From NCBI GenBank assembly GCA_036345935.2, contig JADWOT020000002.1:19179238-19243237 (forward strand): a stretch of DNA of 64,000 nucleotides, written 5' to 3'. A program made the translations under genes and the position numbers. The notes under the pieces were generated by a model. It worked only from the letters and a program-made list of their open reading frames with translations. It searched no databases and was not told the DNA's origin. Origin of the DNA: Taenia hydatigena (lineage: Eukaryota; Platyhelminthes; Cestoda; Cyclophyllidea; Taeniidae). Every line of letters starts with the position of its first letter. Positions within the stretch are counted from its first letter, which is position 1. This document shows positions 49,201-60,544 of this stretch, in pieces.

Positions 49201-50464
49201 CTTACGTAGCCCAGCTTGAAGGCTTGATTATAACGATGGTATGTAAGATTTAATTCGATTGCATAATCAATGACTTAAACGGCTTGTGTGTGAGCATTTC
49301 TAGCACCTCTGCCCCACTTAACTGCCACAAGCCTTGACTTTCTTCCAGTATCAGCCTTAAAACATCCAAGTAAACCAAAGAGTGAAGTTGATGTGCGCAA
49401 AAAAGGTTGACTCATAGTTATTAACTATAATCCCCGGAGTACACCATTTGATCCCCTTACCACGACACCAAGCAGAGGAGTTTATTTTATGCTCCTGACA
49501 CAACGCATGTTACATGTGGGTGCAGCAATCGAGTTCGAACGATCGGGGAGAAGTGATGGAAGCACAGCTTTTATCGAAAATGGTGAGTTTTACATTTTGT
49601 ACTAGTCCCTATACGGCTAAGCTCATGGCTATATCTATAACTCTATCTCAACAACACTTACACCTCCATGAATTAGTTTTATAAACCGTTTTTGCACTTG
49701 CATTCGCCATTGTTCAAGCTTGCTGTAAGCATGTAAAATTATTTTACTATGATTTTTGGAAAAATCGGAAGTATCGTGTACATCGCATTTTATGCGCCGC
49801 GTGTTTGCATAGCTCCCGCTTTTGACACAAAAACTGCATAAATGCAGTCATGCTCAGCTAAATTACATATATGACTGAATTTGTTATACATTCGCAACTG
49901 GTACTTGCTCATTAGAAAGCTTGTAGTAGATTTTCTGCATGCACTGTACACAGTATTCCACACACCCTTTGACGCACAGATTTCGCATCATGGGAATGTG
50001 TATAGGTATGCGGCCCTGGTTCTAGTCCTGGAAAAGCAAGGAAAAGAGGCGTTTTTAAGAGTTCACTTCCATCCTATGATATTAAATGGATTCACGAGTA
50101 TTTTGAGGAGAACTTCATGAGGACTGTGGTAAAAGCAGCCAGTTATGACGTTTGTTCGGCCCGGTGTATATCATAATGTGTTAACTCATGATGGTGAAAA
50201 TGAGTCATGTTGATGCAGTATACCTTCACTTCCGGATTGTAAGACACTTCATCACATTTTACCAGCCAACATTTCACATACTTCAGGTTATCGGCCTACT
50301 TCGCGACCCATTTATATAATCCTATGCAACTAGATCGCTTCGCCTCTAACGGCTTCGTACTGACCTTCATTGCGTGGAGTTGGATGAATTTTACCGCATT
50401 GGGTCGTGTAATGCTAAAATGATGCACAATGCAGCAGTAATCCCCTTGTAGTTTGCCTATCGCA
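46231..50464 (+). repeat. Near-identical 4,234-bp block, copy 2
   Basis: This is the partner of 14671-18904 at a constant offset of 31,560 with only about a dozen substitutions. Here the sequence continues without a gap beyond 50464, so this copy shows what may be missing in the gap at 18905. How far the duplication really extends to the right cannot be told. Confidence 0.95.
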
Positions 50465-50805
50465 TCATTGTGCATCTCACTGCAATTCTTCCACCGCTTT
50501 GCCACCTACTGTCTACCCAAAGTGAGGGCACCTAAATGTTAGTGGAATGAAATAAAAAGATGAATTAGATAACGTTCAAGATTATTGGTGACAAAGAAGA
50601 AATAGGCAGGGTTTATCCTGTTCAAATAGCTCTTTCGTGTCCAAAGAATTGAACAATAGACGAGGAAGATCATAAACTCTTCAGAATCTTCTCTTTGGCA
50701 TCTACTGTTGCCAATTGTCCAAAGCTTGTGGCATCTCTTTCAACCGTAGCACGTGCTTTAGGATATTTTGGGTTTCTGATCCCACACTGGGTGCGAAAAC
50801 ATCTG
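50365..50805 (-). CDS. Candidate two-exon gene piece, unknown product
   Basis: Exon a (50805-50706, minus) follows GGTTTCAG and reads RCFRTQCGIRNPKYPKARAT, then VERDATSFGQLAT to ACA|GTAGAT. Exon b (50505-50365) follows ACAGTAG and is exactly 47 codons, phase 0 at both ends: VAKRWKNCSEMHNDAIGKLQ, then CCIVHHFSITRPNAVKFIQL, ending ATGAAG|GTCAGT. The phases join. The intron is 200 nt. The peptide is basic and protein-like, but I do not recognise the family. Part of exon b is present in copy 1 up to the gap. Confidence 0.35.
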
Positions 50806-51284
50806 CTGAAACCCTCGATGTGCAATAAGCATTTCAGACATTGACGTGCTACCTAAGGGACGTCACTGGCGCAATAGTTGCAGTACTTTTGACTTCAGTT
50901 ATGTGATGGGTTTAAACGAGTGTTTTGAGTTGATCATGTGTAGCAGGACATCTTTAATCGCAAGACAACTCTATAGGTTATCGAATTGTTATGATAAGTC
51001 AGCGCTTGTCCCTCTCATCTATCTCACGGTGAGTTGGCTGTTGCGACACCGATTATTACCATATACCATCTTCAAATCCTTATGTGGCTATGCATTTTAT
51101 TAATGTCAAAGCCGGAATAGCATATTCCTTGTGAATTTTAGAAGCAGTAATTAAAAAGGCACTGTAACAAATCGAGATGCAAGAGAAAATATGTGTTTCC
51201 ACCAGCGGTCCAAAGAAAGTGTAAATCATAATTTTCGTGCTAATCACTGGGTTGAACCGCATCTTCTTCACTAAGGTATTTTCC
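50806..51284. other. No gene recognised
   Basis: Nothing is supported between the candidate exons and the inverted repeat copy. Confidence 0.45.
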
Positions 51285-53050
51285 CTTTTAAATGACAAGT
51301 GAACGTACTTCAAATCTCACGTATAGCACGCCAACAAATTTTGCAACCTTCGTGAGCATCACTCCAAAACCATTAGTTTTCTACTGAAAACCTCACAAAA
51401 TAAAAAAATGCCTTTTAATCCAAAATTACTCGCATCAAAAGAATGTTTCTTGGAAGCCGCCCTGTAAAATGTCATTTGGAACAAAGTGAAAGAAGAGTGT
51501 AAGTTTATAACCGCTGGAGAAAGGCCTCACAGCTCTAAACTGTGTCTCTTGTCAGTCGATAATTCATACTTGATGTTGTGCTTCATGCCGAGTGTCATGA
51601 TGCCTTTGATGAGCACTTGATTTGACCCACAAACAAATGGTGCGTTCTATGCGCATCATGTGTTGGCAAGCGTGAGTGACTGAGAAAAGACTCCTCAGCA
51701 ACACCAATGGGAGAGGTGCAAACTCTTTTGAGTAACTCCTTCGGTTGTAGGTGAATAAACGATGCAACTGACTCAAGTGTAACTAACTCCTTTTTCCATT
51801 TTGCCAAAAGCAATGTCAAAGCCGAAGAGGCTGTTAGTCATTAATAGGCATACGACGCTAGACTTGGCCTTCAAACGACACTGTTAAATACCATCGTGCC
51901 ACATTAACTATTCCAATCGAGAAAAGTCCATTTTCTTGGCTATCATTGAAAATTTACCCGCTTTGACTTAATGCGCACCTTGGAGTGCTGCGTGAAACAT
52001 GACTGCTGTTGCAAAGTCGTCGCAGTCAATTCTCCTTGCCAGGCTGAGTTCATCGCCGCAAAACAATGGCTCCGCTGCTCCACGTTGTTCTTGTGGACGC
52101 CCTATACTCCTCTCACTTTCCTGCCAACAAGTCGTTGATAACTTGAAAAGTTCTAGAAACCACAAAATTAATGAGTTTTAGCTGCTGACGGTAACACTAT
52201 CGTTTTTCGATGATGACGTCCACCAAAGAACGTGATTTCTCATAAAAACCTTGCCATTAATTCCACAATTCTATGCAACATCAAAATTCATACGCTTGGA
52301 GAATCCACGAACTCATGACTGCAACTTTTCAAAATGATTCGCTTACAAATCATTTGGAATCATCGACATCATTTGTTTGAAGACAAATGATGATTCACAG
52401 TTTATCAAAATTATACGCTCGCTTTCGTGTTGTATCGCGCAACTTCGCCTTTGTTAGTGAAGTTTTCTTGTCAACTGCCCCTTCTACCCCATCGTCTATG
52501 TTCATATGCTCAAGGCTGAAGCCATCATTTCACGATAGCTATCATATGACTTGTCAATGTTTTGCTAAACCCGTTCTGCATCACCAATCACCAGCGACTC
52601 TAGTTCATACTACAAGATTGGCATCATACAAGTGGGTGAAGGCGCAACCTCATTGTGTAAGTCCAAATCTCAATGAGCGATCTAAAAAGTAGACAATAAA
52701 AGATGCTTTGTGTACAACATCCCTACACCGATGAAGTCTAAACTTGCATGTCCCCTCATCTCCATAACACAATTGATTCTCGCATCACAGTGACACATTT
52801 ATGCCATACTTTTATTTTAGCAATCAAAAGCTCAAGGAAATATCAGGCAAATGACGAAAAAGCTTTGCATTCTACGGTGGTAACTACTCTTCACCGCATT
52901 CGGAGTTGAATCAGTTCAGTGTGTTCCGTTCACTGCCCCACAGCCCTTCTTCTGCCAAAGACAAAAAGTGAAAGAAGTGAATCGGTGGTTTTCTTGCCGG
53001 TGAGTCGACAGATTAAAGGAGATAAGGGGATCCAATTTATTATTATTGGA
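51285..53050 (-). repeat. Unknown repeat family, inverted copy E
   Basis: The reverse complement matches copy A from about 32150 to about 33900. Read on minus, the most conserved part is open over about 70 codons: KELVTLESVASFIHLQPKEL, then TSPIGVAEESFLSHSRLPTH. The two are open in the same frame as copy C. Elsewhere stops and shifts interrupt it. It ends next to the kinase fragment at 53101. Confidence 0.65.
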
Positions 53051-53140
53051 GAGCGTCAGAAGAGCAACTTACGATACACAGTTATTAGTCAAATAAATAT
53101 TTAACGAGTTATGAAGAACGGAGAACTTACTTTGTTGATT

Positions 53141-53270
53141 AACGTCAAAAGTGGGTAACCGAAAGATTTGGCCAAGCCAAAGTCACCTAGATTCAGCATG
53201 TTTCTGTGTGCATCAACCAGAACATTTTTGAGTTTAAGTTGTGGTGAACAAAGTGACTTTTGTGGCAACA
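53141..53270 (-). pseudogene. CDK7-like protein kinase exon fragment
   Basis: Reading minus, LKLKNVLVDAHRNMLNLGDF followed by GLAKSFGYPLLTLINK ends at AAG|GTAAGT. It matches the catalytic-loop-to-activation-segment part of cyclin-dependent kinases; the GLAKSFG stretch is typical of CDK7 (a CDK-activating and TFIIH kinase). The DFG motif is kept. The HRD catalytic motif is not present (SPQLKLKN replaces it), the T-loop Tyr/Thr region is altered, and neighbouring kinase exons are absent. I read this as a relic exon; a diverged live gene with distant exons is less likely. The in-frame stretch upstream (53271-53370) does not resemble a kinase well. Confidence 0.55.
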
Positions 53271-54931
53271 CTACAAAGCTTGCAACATTTGGTATACAGA
53301 TATCCTGTTTGGAGTGACTGAAAGTTGAATCCTGCCTCGACAGTGTTTGCATGAAAAGCAGCGCCTTCATAACAAGAATCTAACTACTGTCTCAGACCCA
53401 CAGACATTCTTGCCGCAAATTCAAGGCCATATGATTTTGTAGAAGTGCATTTCCTATCTGATCCTGTTCAAGGCAACATCCTCACCTCACCATTCTCGGT
53501 CGTTTCAACAAATGGCATTAAGTTGCCTCAACTTCCATTTTCGGTATTTTGAAACAAATGCATTTACTTTTGGAACAATACAAAGAATACCGCTTTATCA
53601 ATCCTTTGTGACTTTCACCGAGTGCACAAAAAGAGCAACAACGTAATTCAATATTTTTGCAAAAATGCTAAAAGTTAAATTGTGAGTTTACACTTTGTGA
53701 TTAACCATGACAACTCGTCATTTGATCCCTGTGTAATCGTTACTAATCTCCACCAGATTAGCCCTTTGATGGCTTGGATACAAAATTTCTACATCAATCA
53801 TATTGGTGACCGCAACACTGAAACATCGCTTAGGCAACACAAACGCAGCTACTGCGATAAAGACTGAATCTCGCTACCACGTTTGCAATGCATCGCATTC
53901 ACCAGTTGACTAACGGATTGCATCTTTGATGTGGTGTGGCAACGCAATTTCAGGAGAAAAAATAATTCAAGTTTGTCCATTTTAGATCTCTTTCTCGACT
54001 CAACCACCTTTTTTCCAAAAGGCCTTCAAATGGATAAAAAGGAGAAAGTTTGAACGTAGTCGTTTGCTGAAAGTCCACAAGCGTTACTATAAAACACGCA
54101 AAGGATCGATCAAGCTTGATGTTTGAGTAAGTCTAATGATTCCAATTGCCATCTTATAGCCTGCATCTTACGAGTTCTAAAGCATTTGCTAGGCAAGTTT
54201 AGAGACATTCTCGTATTCCTGCATGCGTATTGCAACCGGCCATCCATGTAACCATCCATCCGCTCATCCTGCATATCATCTACACATCAGAATAGATGGA
54301 AATGATGCATTCGTGGTCGACTTTTATTGGTCGAAATCCAATGGAATTAAAAATTTACCATTGCGAACATGATCACCTTGCTAAACATAGCCCATTGTCA
54401 TTCTGATACGCAGACATGTCACATCGCATCACTTATTAGTTCCTCGACAACACGTATTCATATGAGTCTTGACAAATCACTCGATGAAAAGAGAGTGGGG
54501 CAAATACTGACTGAAACCACTTTTGCTTACACAGCTGTTTGGGTTCAACCACAATTATCAGTGGTCCACTGCATAGATCTTTTCGAATACGATTAGCTTT
54601 ACCCTCTGTCAACATCCCAAACGCGACAATGCATGGGATGTAATTCATCTACGAGCGCAAAAGCGGAGAACTTTCATTAAATGCTCTCCGCTGACTCATT
54701 AGTTAGGCAAGCCCCTGTTTTTCATAGCGGACATTTTAAATATTGGGCCTATTTGCAATGTGCTCTTATTTCATGCTGCATTATGGGGACGAATTCTCAG
54801 CACCGAGACTGTCTCTACAGCTCGTGCACTTCTATTCTTGGGGAAAACACATCTCCTCCTTCCCTTTCACCCCACACATTACCATCTCTCAGAAGGTATT
54901 TATGCAAATTCACGCATACTGATTTAAAGTG
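53271..54931. other. No gene recognised
   Basis: Short open frames only. No exon or repeat could be supported. Confidence 0.4.
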
Positions 54932-57900
54932 GGCTTAGATTGTGAGAAATGGAGGAAAGTTGTGTGGCTGATAATGACTTCAGCGAGGCACTATTCATCA
55001 CGAGGTTGGAGTGGAACCTAAGTGGTGTGTGCTCACGCTCCTGATGCTTAGGCTGTGGACAAGATTGGTCGGCCATAGCTGTAATGGTCGGTTCGCTATC
55101 TACCTATTTTAGGCAATGTGGGTCTCCACAAACGAAAAAAGAACGGAAGGTGAGCACGATTTTTGAAATGGGTGAAGAGTTAGTCACACAAATAATAATT
55201 TCTAATCGATTCAAAGCACTTTCATTTCCCCGAAGTTGGAAGTACCTGCAATAAACATTTTCCTCATTTACTTTTAGAATTCTTAACCCCTGTCAGTGCT
55301 TTATGCTGTGCCACTAGCATGTGACACCACTGAATATGCTGCCAATGCAGGTATCGGCCCTCAAGATGAATTGTTGACGGCCTTTGCCTTTAGTCTTTCA
55401 GTTTCCTATTTAATAAGCCCATTACAGACTACCCGACGCTATCATTTACGCTGACGTGGTCGATGCCACCGATAAACTGGGTTCACTCGTCTCTTTTAAC
55501 CAGTCAACTTTCAAGCGAGAAAACCACCGAATCATTTCTTTCCATTTTCACGTCTTCAGCAAAAGTTAACTGGAAAGCACTAAAGTGAATCAACTCCGAA
55601 TACGGTAAACAGTAGTGACAACCGCAGAATGCAAGGTTTTGAGCCTTTAATTACTAAAATAAAATCCGGCGCAAATGTGTCACTGTGATGCGAGACTCAG
55701 TTATGCTGAGGACATGAAGGGACGTAGAAGTTGAGACGTCATCGGTGTAGGGATGTTGTACACAAAGCATTTTTTTATTGTCTACTCAACTGCCTCTTTC
55801 CACATTCTAGCTCTTAGGGTGCCACAGCGAAGAATGGAGTTAGAAGAAGAGGTCGCACCTGCACTCACTAATGTAATGCCAAGCATGTAGTCAGAACTGC
55901 AGTCGGTGGTGATTGGTAAAGCAGAACGGGTTTAGCATAACGATCACAAGTCACATGTTAGCTTTTCTGAAATGTCGGCTTCAGCTTTGAGCCTATGACC
56001 GCAGACGATGGGGGTGGAAAGGGCAGTTGAGCAGAAAATTTCTCTAATCAAGGCGAATTTGCGCGAGACGACATGAAAGGCAGACATATAATTTCGATAA
56101 AATGTGGATCGTGTAAAACCATTAATTTTGAGCTTCGTGTCTGCTAACAAATGCTATTTATAATTTTAAATGATTCACAAACAAACTATTTTTGTGGAGA
56201 AATTGCAGTTATGATTTTGTGAATTCTCCAAATGTGTGATTGTATATGCTACATTGAAGTGTGGAAGTAATGACAAGGCTTCCATGGGAAATCACGTTGT
56301 TGGGTGGACGTCATCATCATGATTCGATGCTACCATCATCGGCGGCTAAAGCTCGAAAATCATGCGAAATTAGAAAGTTTATAATTTATTGATGTCTTGT
56401 TGGTGGAAAAGTGAGAGAAGTATAGGGAACCCACAAGACCAACAGAGAGCAATGAAACCAATGATTTACGGTGATAACATTGGTTTGACGAGGAAAATTC
56501 ACTGCATCTTAAGGTGCATATCAAGTCAAAGTGAGTATATTGTCAACGATAGCCGCAAAATAGACTAATTTAGCACGATGGTATTTAACAGCAATGTTTA
56601 AAAGCCAAGTCGAGCGTCGTATATCTACTAGTGGTCAACTTATTCAGCATTGACACTGCTTCTGGTAAGGTGAAAACGAATTTGATTACACTTGAAACAG
56701 TTGCAGTGTTTGTTCACCTACAACAAATTAAGATGCTGAAAGCATTTCGCACCTCTCTTCTTCGTGTTACCGAAGAGTCCGCTCTCACTCACCCACGCTT
56801 GCCATCACATGATGCGCGTACAATGCACCATTTGTTTGCAGGTCAAATCAATTACTCTTCAAAGGTATCAGAGCACTCGGCATGAAACATAACATCCAAC
56901 ACGAAATACCAATTGACCAGAGACACAATATAGAGCCATGAGGTCTTTCTTTACCGGTAATCAACGTACAATCTTGTTTTTATTTGTTCCAAATGACACT
57001 TTAAAGGACTACTTTTAGAGACACTTTCGATGCAAGTGGATGCATTATGAATTATGTGAGGATTCTCAGTAAAGGACTAATGCCCTTTTAAAGAGACATT
57101 CACGAAAGTTACTAAACTCATTAGCATGCTACAAGTGAAAATAAATCAAGTGCTTCACAATTGGGTTTTTGCGTAGACTTAAGACAGACATTTGTGCAGT
57201 AGTGAGGAGTCAGCGAATGTATCTACAAATGTACAATCGTGATGAGGGCAGCACATCATTCGCATGTGTCGGCAAAATTATTCAACTCCGAATTGGCGGT
57301 GTCGGTGCGGTAATGCAGTTTGTGTCGGTCGCCAAATCAAGGAAAAATTAATGCCAGAGCCAAAATGGACTAAGCACGTAGTGTCTCTAAACCACACCTC
57401 AAATATGCCAACATCGAGTGGTGTAAAGATAAAGGACGTCCTGCGGTTGCTCACAAGCGCTTGATAGTTCAATACTGAACGGTTCTGATTTACTACGAGT
57501 AAATGCGTTCTTATGTTCATATCTTGGTTATGAAAAACAAACTTGCACTAAGTGACATTATTGCGACCCTACAATAGGATCACGCGAGTGAGTGGTAAAC
57601 GCCGATCCATTTCACTAATGCTTGTGTGCAGAATGGCTGGCTTAGGCTTTAAGCTAAAATTTGCTAGCCTGAGATGGTTGGCACGCCATGGAGCACCAAT
57701 GATTCGATGAAGCTAATGCTGCAAGGCTTAATTGAAATGAAGTGATAGACATGCGCCAAAGCTGAGTAGGAATGGATATTAATTCAAGTGCACGAATGAA
57801 CTGGGAGGAGACTCTTTGGCAGCACATAATTCCTTCTGCTTAACTAATGATAAATTGTTGAACATCACAAAGATATCGCATTATTGTCTTCCTCTGCCTT

Positions 57901-58575
57901 CGGTCCCAGGCTGCTATATGGGGTAGATTGGATACCATTTGAGAGGCACTACAAACCTCGCTAAGGTATGGATTAGGTTTTTAGAAGGAATAAAAGACAA
58001 CTTCTCTCACGTTCATCTCGAAATCACTGGCAGACTCTATGAAGGAATCCAGTTGCGTTTTGCCAAAAGTTATCTGTTATGGTGAACGAAATTGAAAAAT
58101 AGAACCTATGCGCAAGGTAACCACAGTAGTTATTTGGAAATGGCAAACGATGTCAATGTTACTCTTATTACTACGGACGCGGTGTAGAATCTCAATTCTT
58201 ACCTTGTGAACGATCGATTGTCGGCTGGTGAGAAAGCCACGTATCTGCTTCAAAGGAATCGGCAACACGTTTGCTTTCCTGTGGTGGTTAAAATCAACGC
58301 TGATGAAAAGGCAGTTAAAGTAGGGCAATAAAATAACTCTCAAATATAAGAGCCAAGCAAAGATGAGGAAGTACAATCTCCAATATAGTTTTGGCTTTCT
58401 GTGACTTAACAGCGTTTATTAAAACATATAGCATCAAAATTGCGCAAAAAGAGAAGGTGATGGGGGGTTATTTCAGTGGAATGGGTTAATGGAAGCGAAT
58501 TGACAAATTAAATCATCAAAACAGGGCGCAACGCCAGCTATTTCATATTTGGCCCAAATTTGTGCAAGCGAACAT
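54932..58575 (+). repeat. Unknown repeat family, copy C
   Basis: The left portion (54932-55200) matches the left portion of copy D (58575-58850), starting near GAAATGGAGGAAAGTTGTG. From about 55420 to 58500 it follows copy A. Around 55431-55570 the + frame reads DAIIYADVVDATDKLGSLVS, then FNQSTFKRENHRIISFHF, clearly protein-like. Around 56650-56880 it reads LITLETVAVFVHLQ, then EESALTHPRLPSHDART and MHHLFAGQIN. Different stops separate these stretches. Confidence 0.65.
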
Positions 58576-60140
58576 AATGTAGGGTTAGATTATGAGCAAT
58601 GGAGGAAAGTTGTGCGGGTGACAATGACTTCAGCAAGGCCCTCTTCATTACGAAGCTGGAGTAGGAGCCAAGCTGGGTGCTAACAAGCATCATATCTAGG
58701 CTGTGGACAAGATCGGTCAATCATAGCTGCAACGATTGCGTTACTATCTACCTATTGCAGGTAGTGCGGATCCCTATAAACGAAAGAAGAATGGAAGATA
58801 AGCACGAACTTTGGAATGTGCTGGAAGTCAGTTGCACATCTGATGATTTTCTAACCAGAACAGGAATGGATATAAAAGTTGAAACTTCATCGGTGTGTAG
58901 ATGTTGTACACAAAGCACCTTTCATTGCTGTCTCAACTGTTTCTTTCCACTCTGTGGCTCTTAAGACCCACAATAAGAAGTTGATTTACAAGATGAGTTC
59001 GTGTCTTTGTAGTATGAATTAGGGTTGCTGGTGATCGGTGATGCAGAACGGGTTTAGCACAACAGGCACTAGTCATGTAATGGCTTTTGTGAAATATCGG
59101 CTTCAGCTCTGAACATGTGAGCTTAGAAGATGAGCAGGGAACTTCAATAACAAAGGCAAAGTCGCAGACATAAAATTATGATGATCTGTTGGTCATGTGA
59201 AACCACTAATTTTGAGCTCCGTCTCTTCAAATAAATGTTGCTCATGATTTTATATGATTTAACATGAATTATTGAGAGAATGGCAGTTAGGGATCTGTGG
59301 ATTCATCAAACGTGCGAATTTTGATGTTGCATGAAATTGTGGAAGTAATGGCTAGGCTTTCATGGGATTTCACGCTGTTCAGTGAACGTCATCATCATGA
59401 AACAATGGCAATGCCATCAACGATTATAGCTCAAAAATTTTGTGGTTTCATGACTCTGCAATTTACTTGCGTCTTAGTAACAGGAAAGTAAGAGCAGTAT
59501 AGGGGATCGTCAAGACCAACAGAGAGTAATGGGATCAATGCTTTATGGTGATGACCTCAGCTTGACAAAGGGAATTGACTGCAATGATTTTGTAGCAGCA
59601 GCAGTCATGTTTTACGCAGCGCTTTAAGGCGCAAATCGAGCCAGAGTGGGTGCGTTGTCAATGATAGCTATGGAAATGAACGTTACACGATCTAAATAGT
59701 TAATCCAGCACAATGGTATTAAACAGTGTTTTTTGAAGGCCAATTCTAGTGTCGCGTATCTAATAATGGTTATCTCCTTTAACTTTGGGGTCGCTTGTGG
59801 TGAGGCGGGAAAAACAAGTTAATTACACTTGAACCAGTTGCAGCGTTTGTTCACCTACAACCGATGGATATGCTCAAAAGAATTTGAACCTCTCCTATTA
59901 GTGTTACTCAAGAGTCGTCTTTCGGTCACCCACACTTGCCATCACATGGAACCCAAACAACGCACCATTTGTTCTTTGACATCGTAAGAGTTTAGTTTGC
60001 AAGTCAAATCAGATGCTCATCAAAGGCATCATGGCCATCAGCATGAAGCATAATATCCAACATGAAACACCGATTGACTGTGGACACATTTTAGAGTTGT
60101 ATTGCCCTTTTCCACCTGCTATGTATATTGCCTAAGTAGT
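58575..60140 (+). repeat. Unknown repeat family, copy D (partial)
   Basis: It directly follows copy C in the same orientation, making a tandem pair. It has the left portion, lacks the stretch equivalent to 55420-55600, then follows the family to the HLQPMDMLKR stretch (about 59830-59890). It ends before the parts shared with copy A beyond 33800. Confidence 0.6.
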
Positions 60141-60544
60141 TCTCAATGTCAGGCAAGAGGCATTTTAGCGATTACGCTTCTTTTTTAGAACCGTCGCCAT
60201 CCTCCTTCGAGGATGGAGTAGATTTTCTGAAACGGCATAACAGTCATCACTTTGACTACTTCATTACAAAAACAAAGAAGAGCAACCCCTGCATGGTCTC
60301 ACTCTACTCGCTGCACAGAAATGAAAGCCAAGGAGGAGAAGTTTAGCGAGGCATCCCTGACACCTTGCATTAAATTGATCCGAGGATTGGACTGAATGAA
60401 AGACCACAATCTAGCTACTCAAATGAGTACATTTGTCTGAGAAGCTGAATGAATGACAGGTAGGCACAGAGTGACGTCGCACAGACGAATCTTACTGTCC
60501 GACATCATCATCAAGTCACCGCAAAGTCTAAAGTGCCATATGGC
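60141..60544. other. No gene recognised
   Basis: This is the junction between repeat copy D and the second CAP-bearing duplication. A 66-codon frame (60146-60346 +) has no support. Confidence 0.4.

Noticed and set aside
53271..53370. Upstream part of the minus frame that contains the kinase motif
   Set aside because: The translation before LKLKNVLVD does not follow kinase sequence and has no clear splice boundary, so I limited the kinase call to 53141-53270.
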